From positions 3,713,501-3,777,500 of the forward strand of contig NZ_JQNB01000001.1 in the NCBI RefSeq assembly GCF_000745005.1: DNA of 64,000 nt. Reading direction: 5' to 3'. This document shows, one piece after another, positions 37,897 to 46,900 of this stretch (positions are counted from its first letter, which is position 1; each line of letters opens with the position of its first letter). Origin of the DNA: Luteibacter sp. 9135. Lineage in GTDB: Bacteria; Pseudomonadota; Gammaproteobacteria; Xanthomonadales; Rhodanobacteraceae. Made by a program: the position numbers and the translations under genes. A model generated the notes under the pieces. The model saw only the letters and a program-made list of their open reading frames with translations, had not been told where the DNA came from and ran no database searches.

Positions 37897-39482
37897 CCCT
37901 GCAGTTCGTCACAGCCGGCTTCGCAAAGGAACGCGCGCTGCTGCTCGGTCTCGACGCCCTCGGCCACCACACACAGGCCCAACGCAGCGCCCAGGTTGGA
38001 CACGGCACGCACGATCGCCGCGGAATCCTCCGCCGTCGGTGCCATCTGCACGAACGAACGGTCGATCTTGACCTTGTCCACATCGAGGTCTTTCAGCAGG
38101 GTGAGGCTGGAATAGCCGGTTCCGAAGTCGTCCAGCGACACGCGCACGCCCACGCCACGCAACTGCCGGAGCAGACCGACCGCGAGGCCGTCGGCGTGGA
38201 CGATCGCACTCTCGGTGATTTCCAGCTCCAGGCGCTGCGCCGGCAACCCTGATTCGCGCAACACGCGCAGCACCATCGCGGCGAAGTTGTCGTCGCGCAA
38301 TTGCACCGCGCTGACGTTCACGGCCACGAACAGATCCGGCAGACGGGCCACGCGCGCGCAGGCAGTGCGCAGCATCCACTCGCCCAGGCGATCGATCAGT
38401 CCGGTTTCTTCCGCCACGGGGATGAACTGCACCGGCGGGATCTCGCCCAGCCGTGGATGCTGCCACCGCGCCAGCGCTTCCAGGCCGATCAGCTTGCCGT
38501 CGCTGGCACGAACCATCGGCTGGTAATGGCAACTCAGGCCCTCGCCGCTGACCAGGGCATCGTCCAGCAGCCGTTCCACATCGCGACGGTGTTCCAGCGC
38601 GGCGTCCAGTTCGTCGTTGTAGAGCACGTAGCGGTTGCGTCGCTTCTTCGCCTCGTAGAGCGCACTGTCCGCCTTGCGTGCCAGCTCGCCGGCGGCCACC
38701 GCGTCCCGGTCGATGGTGATCACACCCACCGACGTGCCGACGAACGTGGTGGTGGAGAGCACCCCGAAGGGCTTGCCGGCAAGGGCGAGGAACGTAGCGG
38801 CCAGGGCCGCGGCGTCGAAGCCGTCGCGTTCCTCCACCAGCACCGCGAATTCGTCGCCGCCGATCCGCGCCACCGTATCGCTCGCGTCCACCGCGTCGCG
38901 CAGGCGAACCGCGAACTGCATCAGCAATTCGTCGCCGGCCAGGTGTCCCCAGGTGTCGTTGACCTTCTTGAAGCCGTCCAGGTCCAGATAGAACAGAGCG
39001 GAACGCTCCCCGCCGGCGGCTGCCTTGGCGATGGCGGCCTCGATGCGGCTGAACAGCGCCGTGCGGTTGGACAACCCCGTCAGCGCGTCGTGGCAGGCCA
39101 GCCAGCGGACATAGGCCTCCGATTCACGCAGCTCGGTGATGTCGGTGATCGAGGCCAGCACATGCGGCTGGCCGTCCAGCTCGATGCAGGTCTTTCGGGT
39201 GATCAGGGTGCGCACGCGGCCCTGCGGATCGGACACCGACTCCTCCGATTCCACGACCTCGTGGCTGCGCAACACGGCTTCGTCCCCGGCGGCCATGCGC
39301 GCGGCCTGCTCCGGCGGGAACAGTTCGTCGTCGGTACGCCCGAGGACATCGTCCGGGCCGAGGCCGAAATACGCATAGCCCATCCGATTGACCAGCACCC
39401 AGCGGTGCCGGGCGTCGCGCACGAACATCGCCGTGGGCATCAGTTCCAGCACGGTCGACCAGCCCTGCAGATCGTATTCCAC
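37806..39482 (-). CDS. PAS-GGDEF-EAL c-di-GMP turnover protein
   Basis: 558-residue soluble protein starting with GTG. PAS domain at about 8-125 (TAMFVRDARHRWVLVNRMGY). GGDEF domain at about 130-285 with LTGLSNRTAL and RIGGDEFAVL; the I-site is absent, since DASD replaces RxxD. EAL domain at about 300-545 with GLEALARWQHP, VNVSAVQL, DDFGTGYSSL and EGVETEQQ, all catalytic residues present. Either activity may dominate; loss of the I-site means any cyclase activity would not be product-inhibited that way. It lies 70 bp downstream of the secretin gene, same strand. Confidence 0.93.
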   Translation of the reverse strand: MEYDLQGWSTVLELMPTAMFVRDARHRWVLVNRMGYAYFGLGPDDVLGRTDDELFPPEQAARMAAGDEAVLRSHEVVESEESVSDPQGRVRTLITRKTCIELDGQPHVLASITDITELRESEAYVRWLACHDALTGLSNRTALFSRIEAAIAKAAAGGERSALFYLDLDGFKKVNDTWGHLAGDELLMQFAVRLRDAVDASDTVARIGGDEFAVLVEERDGFDAAALAATFLALAGKPFGVLSTTTFVGTSVGVITIDRDAVAAGELARKADSALYEAKKRRNRYVLYNDELDAALEHRRDVERLLDDALVSGEGLSCHYQPMVRASDGKLIGLEALARWQHPRLGEIPPVQFIPVAEETGLIDRLGEWMLRTACARVARLPDLFVAVNVSAVQLRDDNFAAMVLRVLRESGLPAQRLELEITESAIVHADGLAVGLLRQLRGVGVRVSLDDFGTGYSSLTLLKDLDVDKVKIDRSFVQMAPTAEDSAAIVRAVSNLGAALGLCVVAEGVETEQQRAFLCEAGCDELQGYLFSPAVPEDGIEHMAQSFPAPAAVLSRE

Positions 39483-39552
39483 CCGTTCCCCCTTCCCAGA
39501 ACACGTCCGACGACGTTGGAACGCCCCGTGTGACGCGCGTGTGTGCGAAAAG

Positions 39553-41847
39553 CTACGGGTAGGCCGCGCCGGTGGACGGTGCGACCGACGGGTTGCGGGT
39601 CAGGGGCCGCAGCGATTCGAATTTGCGCTGGTATTCGTCGGTAACCTGCTTGGCCTCGTCGCCGTTGGTGATCACCCGCGGCGTGATCAGCACGATCAGC
39701 TCCGTGCGGGCGCGGCTGCGATTGGTCGTTCCGAACAAACGGCCGAAAACGGGTATACGGTTGAGCCCGGGAATACCGGTGTCGGTGGTGGTGTCGTTCT
39801 GCTTGATCAGGCCGCCCAGCAACACCGTCTGCCCGCTCTGCACGGCCACCTGGGTGGCCACCTCGCGCTGCTGGATCGGGAAGTTGCCCGTGGCGGTATC
39901 CTTCTGGCCCGCCGCGCTCACCACCTGGTTCACGTTGAGATACACCAGGCCGCCGGGATTCACGCGCGGACGCACGTTGAGGATCACGCCGGTGTCCTTG
40001 TATTCCAGCTGGCCGATGGTGTTGTCCGAATTGGCGTTGGTGTTGATGTAGGTCTGCGTGATGGGAATCTGGTCGCCGACCTGGATATGCGCCTTCTGGT
40101 TGTTCAGCACCACCAGCGATGGCGCCGACAGCACCTTGGTATTGCCGTTCTGCTCCATCGCGTGCAGCGCGACCGAGATATGGTTGTTGACGAACGAATA
40201 GAAGAAGCTGTCGTTCGCCGAGTTGTACGTGGCGCCCCCATTGCCCAGCGCGTACTGGTGCTTGTTGCCCGGCTGCGTCGGCTGGCCGTTGGTGGTGCCG
40301 GTCAATCCTTCGAGGTACCACTGCACGCCGAACTGGAATTCGCCGGTGAGGCTGACCTCGAGGATGCGTGTCTCGATCTGCACCTGCAGCGGCACGGCGT
40401 CCAGGCGCTTGATCGCCTGTTCGATCTCGGCCCATTGCGCGGGACGGCAGCGCACCATGACCTGGTTGTTGCTGTCCACCGAGGTGATCCGCACGCCGTC
40501 GTCCGTGGTGGTGGCGGAATGGCTCTTGCCGGTGCCGCCGCTGTCGCCCGACGACGCGTCGCCTGCACCCGCGCTGCCCAGGCCACCGCTTGCGGTCGAG
40601 CCGGTCGCACCGGTGCTGCCCGCCGTGCCCGACGCCAGCCCGCCCGTGGTCGAACCGCCGCCGGTGCTGCCAAAGGCACCCGTGGTGCTGCCGAGACCCG
40701 AACCGCCGCGATTGCCCAGGTCGCTGTCGCCACCCAGCGTACCCGAGGTAAGGCCGGGGCCCACCTTGCCGCCGCGGTCGGTGGCGCCGCCTTTCGATCC
40801 GCTGCCGTAGATGTCGGAAAGATAATCGGCCATGTCCGAGGCCTGCACGTTGCGCACGTCGTAGACGTACAGCTGGGGCTCGTTGCCGCCGCCGTGATCG
40901 ATGCGGTCGATCCAGCCGCGTACCTCGTCGAGGTACGCCGGCTGCGGGCTGATCACCACCAGCGAGTTGGTCCGCTCGATCGGGATGAAACGCAGCACGC
41001 CGGCCATCGGCGTGTTGCCCTTCTCGCCGAAGATCGCATCCAGCTGCGGCTGCAGGTCCTTCACCTGCGCACGCTGCAGGCTGAACACGCCCACCGACAT
41101 GCCACGCAGCCAGTCCACGTCGAACGTGGCCACGGTGCGCTGGTAGTTATCCAGCTCTGAAGGCGTACCGGCCATGACGATGACGTTGCGCGTGGAATCG
41201 GCCAGCAGCGTGGCGTCCGGCCGCGCGAACGGCTTGATCAGCTTCTGCATCTCGGTGGCCGAGATGTAGTGCAACGGGAACAGCCGCGCCTGCAGGCCAC
41301 CGGCCGGCGCGTTGGCGCCCAGGCTGGGCACGAGGTTTCCCGCCACGGCATCCTTCGCGGGCACCACCACGTAACGGCCGTTGCTGTGCACCAGCGAGTT
41401 ATCCGTCCACGACAACAGCGTCTCCAGGATCGGCAACGCCTGCTCGGCCGTCACCGGCTGCGAGGTGGAGAAGGAAATGTTGCCCTGCACGCCCGGGGTG
41501 ATCGAGTAGTTCTCGTGCAGCAAGTCGCCCAGGATGGCCTTGACCACCGCCTCCACCGGCTGGTTCTCGAAGTTGAAGGTGACCGTACCCGTGCCCGCGG
41601 CGACCGGCCGTGGCTTGGCCAGGCCCACCGGCCGGACGAACTGGCCCGTGCCGGTGGTGATCTGCGGCTGGGTGGTGGTCGGCGTGGAGGGATTGGTCGA
41701 CGGCGCGATGCGCGGCCGCGGGGCGGGCAGTTCCGTACCGGCCATGGCTTCGCGCTGCAACGATCCATCGTCACGCGGTTGCGGCAGCGATTGGCATCCG
41801 GCAAGGGCAACCACGATGGCGGTGGAAAGGGCGGGAAACAACTTCAT
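39553..41847 (-). CDS. gspD: Type II secretion outer-membrane liposecretin, XpsD/GspD type
   Basis: 764-residue secretin. It begins with a lipoprotein signal (AIVVALAGC), as in Xanthomonas XpsD and Pseudomonas HxcQ, which can reach the outer membrane without a separate pilotin. N0-N3 ring domains run from TVTFNFENQPVEAVVKAILG through FPLHYISATEMQKLIKPFA. A Gly/Ser/Thr-rich insert covers about 385-450. The C-terminal secretin barrel has VVLNNQKAHIQVGDQIPI and VLLGGLIKQNDT, ending near EYQRKFESLRPL. The start at 41847 was chosen for the signal; the frame is open to 41994. No other gsp gene is in the window, so it is detached from a type II operon and lies after a PstS/DING-like gene. Confidence 0.92.
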   Translation of the reverse strand: MKLFPALSTAIVVALAGCQSLPQPRDDGSLQREAMAGTELPAPRPRIAPSTNPSTPTTTQPQITTGTGQFVRPVGLAKPRPVAAGTGTVTFNFENQPVEAVVKAILGDLLHENYSITPGVQGNISFSTSQPVTAEQALPILETLLSWTDNSLVHSNGRYVVVPAKDAVAGNLVPSLGANAPAGGLQARLFPLHYISATEMQKLIKPFARPDATLLADSTRNVIVMAGTPSELDNYQRTVATFDVDWLRGMSVGVFSLQRAQVKDLQPQLDAIFGEKGNTPMAGVLRFIPIERTNSLVVISPQPAYLDEVRGWIDRIDHGGGNEPQLYVYDVRNVQASDMADYLSDIYGSGSKGGATDRGGKVGPGLTSGTLGGDSDLGNRGGSGLGSTTGAFGSTGGGSTTGGLASGTAGSTGATGSTASGGLGSAGAGDASSGDSGGTGKSHSATTTDDGVRITSVDSNNQVMVRCRPAQWAEIEQAIKRLDAVPLQVQIETRILEVSLTGEFQFGVQWYLEGLTGTTNGQPTQPGNKHQYALGNGGATYNSANDSFFYSFVNNHISVALHAMEQNGNTKVLSAPSLVVLNNQKAHIQVGDQIPITQTYINTNANSDNTIGQLEYKDTGVILNVRPRVNPGGLVYLNVNQVVSAAGQKDTATGNFPIQQREVATQVAVQSGQTVLLGGLIKQNDTTTDTGIPGLNRIPVFGRLFGTTNRSRARTELIVLITPRVITNGDEAKQVTDEYQRKFESLRPLTRNPSVAPSTGAAYP

Positions 41848-42144
41848 GAACACAGGCACCCGAACGGTTGGAGACCGAGAGATAGCACGATGACGTGACA
41901 CGAGGCTACCGATCCCACACGCGATGTACTCCATGACGGCCGGGAAGCACGGTGTAGAGCGCCTGTCGCAAGAAACCGCGAAGCGTGGCTGCATGCATGA
42001 CCGAGGTCTGTCCCGAAGCCGAAGCTGTCGTCGCTCGCAGGGCGCGGCGATGAGGCGTCACACGGAGCGGCATCTCCAGCATGGCCCCGCCGCGCGATGT
42101 CGCCAACGCTTTGCTCTCCATCCCAACTTGCCTCTGTCGTCGCA

Positions 42145-42227
42145 GAGGTGCTGGGTGGTTACGCTCTGAGCGAGTTCGGCCGCTTGCGGCCGCTGCCCGA
42201 GCGCAGAGTGTGACCACCCAGTACCTC
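42145..42227. repeat. Long imperfect inverted repeat upstream of gspD
   Basis: Left arm GAGGTGCTGGGTGGTTACGC (continuing CTCTG) matches the reverse complement of the right arm (CAGAGTGTGACCACCCAGTA, then CCTC) with about three mismatches over 24 bases. The centre holds a smaller palindrome, CGGCCGCTTGCGGCCG. It could fold into a long RNA hairpin; origin unknown. Confidence 0.6.
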
Positions 42228-42310
42228 CTCGCCGTGCCCTACGAGCGACGGGCTCCGGCTCCGGCTTCGGCTTCGAACTCGCGGCATTACCCGCCCATGC
42301 GCGAAGAACA

Positions 42311-42334
42311 AGAAAAAGGGGCCCGAAGGCCCCT
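42311..42334 (-). terminator. Rho-independent terminator of the PstS/DING-like gene
   Basis: Minus strand: stem AGGGGCC/GGCCCCT with a UUCG-type loop, followed by a T run (TTTTTCTT). It lies 37 bp past the stop and separates this gene from gspD. Confidence 0.85.
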
Positions 42335-42371
42335 CGTTCGTCACCGGACATCCCTGTCCGCACGCAGAACC

Positions 42372-43670
42372 TTAGTTGACCACGCAGCCGTTGATCTTGG
42401 CCTGGGTCATGTCGGCGTTGGTCAGGAACGCCAGGCCCGTGCCGGCGCCCGCACCGATGGTGACGGTGTTGTTGCGCACCGTGGTGTTGTACGGCGAGAA
42501 GAGCACGCCTTGCACCGCCGACAGGTCGGCGCCGTTGCCGCTCGAGTTGCCGAGCAGGTAAGACACGGCGAGGATCGGATAGCCGCTGGCCGGCTTGGCG
42601 TAGTTGGCCGGATCGACCAAGGCGACGCACTGCGTGGTGAGCGGCAGCGCGGCGATCGTCGGACGACCGTTGCTGTCGACCGCACCGATCGCCTTGTCGT
42701 AGGTCACGGCGACGGCGAGCGGGCCACCGAAGTTCGACGGATTGATGAAGGTGGATGGCGCGGCGTCGTTCGACACGCTGGCGAAGCGAACGTTGCTGGA
42801 CACGGCGTTGGCCGCTTCCGCATAACCGATCGAACCTTCCGTGGCGGCCACCGCCGAGACGACGGCCGGGTTACCCGAGGCCGTGACCGACGCGGCATAA
42901 GACGGGATGTAGGCCGCGGCGGCGGTCGCATAGGACTGGTCGGTCTTGAACGCCGTCGCCGTGTTGTTGCCGCCGATCGAGGTGGCACCGCACTTGGCCG
43001 ACAGGTGGTTCGAGAACGCGAACGACGTGCCGCTACCGTCCGCACGCGAAACGATCGTGATGTTGCCCGTGGTACCCGACGGGATACCGGCACCGGCGAG
43101 GCCGGCGTCGTTCCAGGTCTTGATCTGGCCGGAGAAGATCTTGCAGACCTGCGTTTCCGTGAGCTTCAGCGAGGTCACGCCCGTCTTCTTGAACGCCACC
43201 GCGATGGCGCCGGCGACGGCCGGGATCTGCACCGGCTGGCCGCTGCTGTGGCCCGAGGTGTAGGCGGTGTAGTCAGACGAAGACAGCGGCGAGTCCGAGC
43301 CGATGAAGTGCGGCTGGGCAAGGCCCGTCGCGCCGAAACCGGTCGGCACGGCGGTGGCCGAGCAGGCGGCGTTGACGTTGGCGACCGACGGGTCGTTGCC
43401 GGCCAGGATCTTCTTGCCGGTGCCGCTGCCGGTCTGGCAGTAGGTGGTCGGCTTGTTACCGGAGATCTGCGAGTAAGCCCAGAGCATGGAACCGTTGGCC
43501 GGGACGACCTGACGGGTCGACACGTCGAGGCCATAACCGACGGCCGGCAGCGTGGCGCCACCGCCACGGATGGTGGCGCTCTGCGCGACGGCAAGCGACG
43601 CAACGCTCATCAGAACAGCGCCCGCGATCAACTTCATGCGGGTGTTTCCCATCGAATTCGTGAAACGCAT
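42372..43670 (-). CDS. PstS/DING-like phosphate-binding exported protein
   Basis: 432 residues with an N-terminal signal (LIAGAVLMSVASLAVAQ). The mature protein starts ATIRGGGATLP, close to the DINGGGATLP start of DING proteins, followed by periplasmic-binding-protein lobes with TYCQTGSGTGKKIL, GSDSPLSS and SRADGSGTSFAFSNHL (the Ser/Gly/Thr phosphate-binding loop). There is no pstC, pstA or pstB nearby, which argues against a simple ABC transporter role; DING/LapA-type relatives are secreted and may bind or hydrolyse phosphate esters. Start at 43670, with AAGGGGA upstream; the ATG at 43637 is an alternative. It lies between the giant exoprotein gene and the secretin, with its own terminator. 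Confidence 0.85.
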   Translation of the reverse strand: MRFTNSMGNTRMKLIAGAVLMSVASLAVAQSATIRGGGATLPAVGYGLDVSTRQVVPANGSMLWAYSQISGNKPTTYCQTGSGTGKKILAGNDPSVANVNAACSATAVPTGFGATGLAQPHFIGSDSPLSSSDYTAYTSGHSSGQPVQIPAVAGAIAVAFKKTGVTSLKLTETQVCKIFSGQIKTWNDAGLAGAGIPSGTTGNITIVSRADGSGTSFAFSNHLSAKCGATSIGGNNTATAFKTDQSYATAAAAYIPSYAASVTASGNPAVVSAVAATEGSIGYAEAANAVSSNVRFASVSNDAAPSTFINPSNFGGPLAVAVTYDKAIGAVDSNGRPTIAALPLTTQCVALVDPANYAKPASGYPILAVSYLLGNSSGNGADLSAVQGVLFSPYNTTVRNNTVTIGAGAGTGLAFLTNADMTQAKINGCVVN

Positions 43671-43765
43671 GGTGTATCCCCTTGCATAGAAGCCCCCCGA
43701 TCGGGGGCGACGACAAAGGTGGCATCTTGCGGTGACGCGTTGATGGTGTTTCGGTGTCGCGTATT

Positions 43766-43783
43766 GTGATGTAACGATGACTT
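43766..43783 (-). promoter_or_regulatory. Weak Pho-box-like site before the PstS/DING-like gene
   Basis: Minus strand AAGTCATCGTTACATCAC: two degenerate CTGTCAT-like heptamers 11 bp apart, about 96 bp before the start codon. Match to the PhoB consensus is poor; noted because of the phosphate-type gene. Confidence 0.25.
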
Positions 43784-43907
43784 CGTTCACTCCACATAAC
43801 GTGGCGATCACACCTCGTATTGAACGTACATATGCGTTGTCATCGCCCGCTGACGTTGTGCCTAAATAGCGCATGATTCTCCCGATATTGCCGCATCTGC
43901 AACCGTC

Positions 43908-46900
43908 TCACAGCTGTCGCAGCGCGCGTCGCTCATCCTCCGTCAGTCGCGCATCGCCTGCCGCCTGATGGCCCAGTACCTGGACCGGACTGCCCACGTC
44001 GTATCCGCGGGCAGGCGCGATGCTCGAGGTCGTATCGCCGTCGCGCAGCACCTGCACCGATATCTCGGAAGGCAGCTTGTCGCGCGTGTCGGCCTGCTGC
44101 TTCCTGACGACATCTTCCGCGGCCTGCGTCGCCGCGGTCGCCGCCGCACTCGCCGCATTGAGTGCACCGATGTTCACCGATGCCGTGACCGGAACACCCA
44201 CCGACTCACCGGTGACCTGGATGTTGTCGGCGTTGGCGACACGCGCCGCGGCGATGACGAGGTTGCCTGCCACACGAATACCCGCATCACCCGCATCCAC
44301 CGTACCGCGCGGCGCGATGAGATAAGCGTTGCCGGCCGGCGCACCTTCCACGGTCTGCAAGGTGGCGATGCCCGCGCCGGCGACCTGCCCGCGCGCATCG
44401 ATACGACACCACGCATCGACGTCGCACACGTAGACCGGCGGCGGCACCTCCGCCGTGGTCTTGGCGCCCAGGCCGGCGTTGATGTCCCCGTTCGAGCTCC
44501 AGATCGTGACGTTGCCGCCGCGCTCGGTGAATATGCGGCTCTGGGCCAGCAGCACGCTCTTGTCGGTGAACAGGTTGACGCTGCCCGTCTCGAGGGTGAG
44601 CACACCCATGGTGTTCGGTCCCGCGAGCACCCGACCGTTGATGTCGACGATTTGCGATGGCGCTCCCGTGCTGCCGATGAGTGCCTGGCCGCCGGGACCG
44701 AGGATGGTCACGTCACCGCCCTGCTGCGTCTGGATCGTGGAGCTGCGCACGTCCAGGTTGCCGGTGTCCACCGGCTTCGTCGCCCCGTTGAGGCCACCCT
44801 GGCCGGTACCGTTGGCGGTATAGCCGTCACTGGCGGGGAACATGGCCTCCACGGCGGCATAGCCACGGGCGTACTGACTGAAGTACTTGCTTTCCGGGCT
44901 GTTGTAGTCGGCGCCGACCTGTGCCAACAGCTTGAACAGCGCTTTCTGCGCGAACAGCCGCTGCACATCGTCCGGCTGCCGGGCGAACAGTGACCGCGCC
45001 TGCGCCGCCGTCAACGTCACCGCGACCTCGTCGCCCACGTGGCCCGTGTCCGTTACCGTACCCGCGAGCCGCCGCTGCATGAAATCGACGAGGTCGGGCA
45101 CGAGGCTCGGCAGGCCGTCGGCGCCATCGAGGTAATGGGCCAGGAAGCCCGCCGTGTCCATGCCCGGACCGACGCCGAAGTTCACCAGGATCTCGGCGCT
45201 TTCGTGCGGCAGGTAGGGGTTGTACAGATTGCCCACGGCCTGGATGCCCGTCGGCTTGCTCACCTGACCGACCTGCGTCTCCGCCGCCACGTCGGTCTGG
45301 CTGGTGAATGGCCCGATGTCGCGACCGGCATCGACGAGGAACGCGCCCGGTCCTCCCAGCAGCAGCGAGGGCGCGAGATGATAGGCATTCGGAATGGGCC
45401 CGTAGAAGCTCACGTTGGCGAGATAGGGCGTGTCGTAGATGTCACGTCCGGCCCGCACACGCGTGATGTCGGGGCGGCGGGTGTGTTGCCCCACCAGCGA
45501 CAGGTTCACGATATCCCTGCCCGCCTGGATGAAGGCCTGCTTGGCCGGGTAGATGACCAGCGACAGGTAGTTGAAGCCGTTGGGCGCGTCCAGGCCGTCG
45601 GTGATGTCACCACCCAGCGCATAGATCCGGACGGGTTGCACGTCGTCGCGATGCAGGCCGTCCGCATCGTGGTAAATCGCATTCTGCGCGGTGCGATCGT
45701 CGAAACCCAGGTAGATCGACTGGTTGGGCACCGGCGCGAGCGGGTTGGGCATGCCTGCCGGATCGCTGTCGATCAGGCCGAAGCCCGTGCCCAGCGAATC
45801 CAGGATCGTCTGCCGCGAGAACGCGATCCCGTCGCTGGCCAGCAGCGACAGGTTGCCGGACGCCGATGGGAACAGTTCCCCGTTGACCCGGATGTCGATA
45901 TCGCCACCGAAGGCGTTCATGGCCAGGGAGGCCGGCAGGATGGGGCCAGCCACGCCGCCGGCACCGAAGACCAGCCCCGGTGCCGACAGGCTGCCGAAGA
46001 CCAGGTCGCCGGCCAGGGCACTCACCGTGAGCGCCGACCGCGCCGAGTACGACTGGGCATCGGGGTGCGTCGCAGGCAACAGGGCCGTGAACACGCCGGT
46101 CGAGTTGTAGTACGACGGGTTGTACACGCCACCCAGGTCGACGCCTTGCCGGCCGCTTACGGTAGCCACCGTGTCCTGCATGCCGATCAGCGTCGACACG
46201 GGTGTGATGGTGTCGCCCAGCCCGGTGACGTTGCCGACGTTGACGGCCGACAACGCTTCCGAGGCGCCGATGCGACCGTCCGCGCGGATGTCCGCCTTGC
46301 CGCGCGCCACGAAATAGGCGCCGCTGAGGATATCGCCGCCCGCATGCACGGCGAGGTCGCCCCCGCCCACCGTCGTGATCGCATCGCGGGCATCGTTGGC
46401 GTACCACGTGGTGGGAAGCGATACGGACAACTCGCCGATGGTTCCGCCCGCCTGTACATCCACGTTGCCGCCCAGGCTCATGACGCCCTGGCGAAAGTTG
46501 GAGAAGTCGATCGACGAGCGACTGCCATCGGCGGCGTTGCCCACCTGCATCCATTGCCACCAGTACTGCGAGATGGACGCCCCCGCCGTACCCTTGGTGA
46601 GGCTGCCATCGGTGTCGCTCACCGACTGGATGCCCTGGATATTGCCGGCGGCATGCAACGAGAGGTCGCCGGCGCGATCGGGATTCACCAGTCCGTTGAC
46701 GACCATGTTCGGCTGCGTGTCCGCCGCTCCCGGCGCACGCTCGGATGGCCGCAGCACGCTGACGTCGGTACCGGCGGTGGTTCCTTCCGCCGGTTCACCC
46801 GCCGTGTAGATCGTCGCCGGTGCCGCGGTGTCCAGCCACGCGATATCGCCGGCCGAAGCGACGTCGATCGAACCGGTGCCGGTGCGTATCGTGGTGGGCA

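Larger units (their letters stand above)
41848..42371. other. Gene-free interval between gspD and the PstS-like gene
   Basis: 524 bp without a convincing gene. It holds a terminator for the PstS-like gene (42311-42334), an 83-bp imperfect hairpin (42145-42227) and, nearest gspD, about 250 bp that must contain the gspD promoter; no clear sigma-70 box or other site was recognised there. Confidence 0.6.

Noticed and set aside
42372..43670. Ordinary PstS of a phosphate ABC transporter
   Set aside because: No pstC, pstA, pstB or phoU adjacent; the DING-like N-terminus and the secretin neighbour suggest a different use, though this is not proven.
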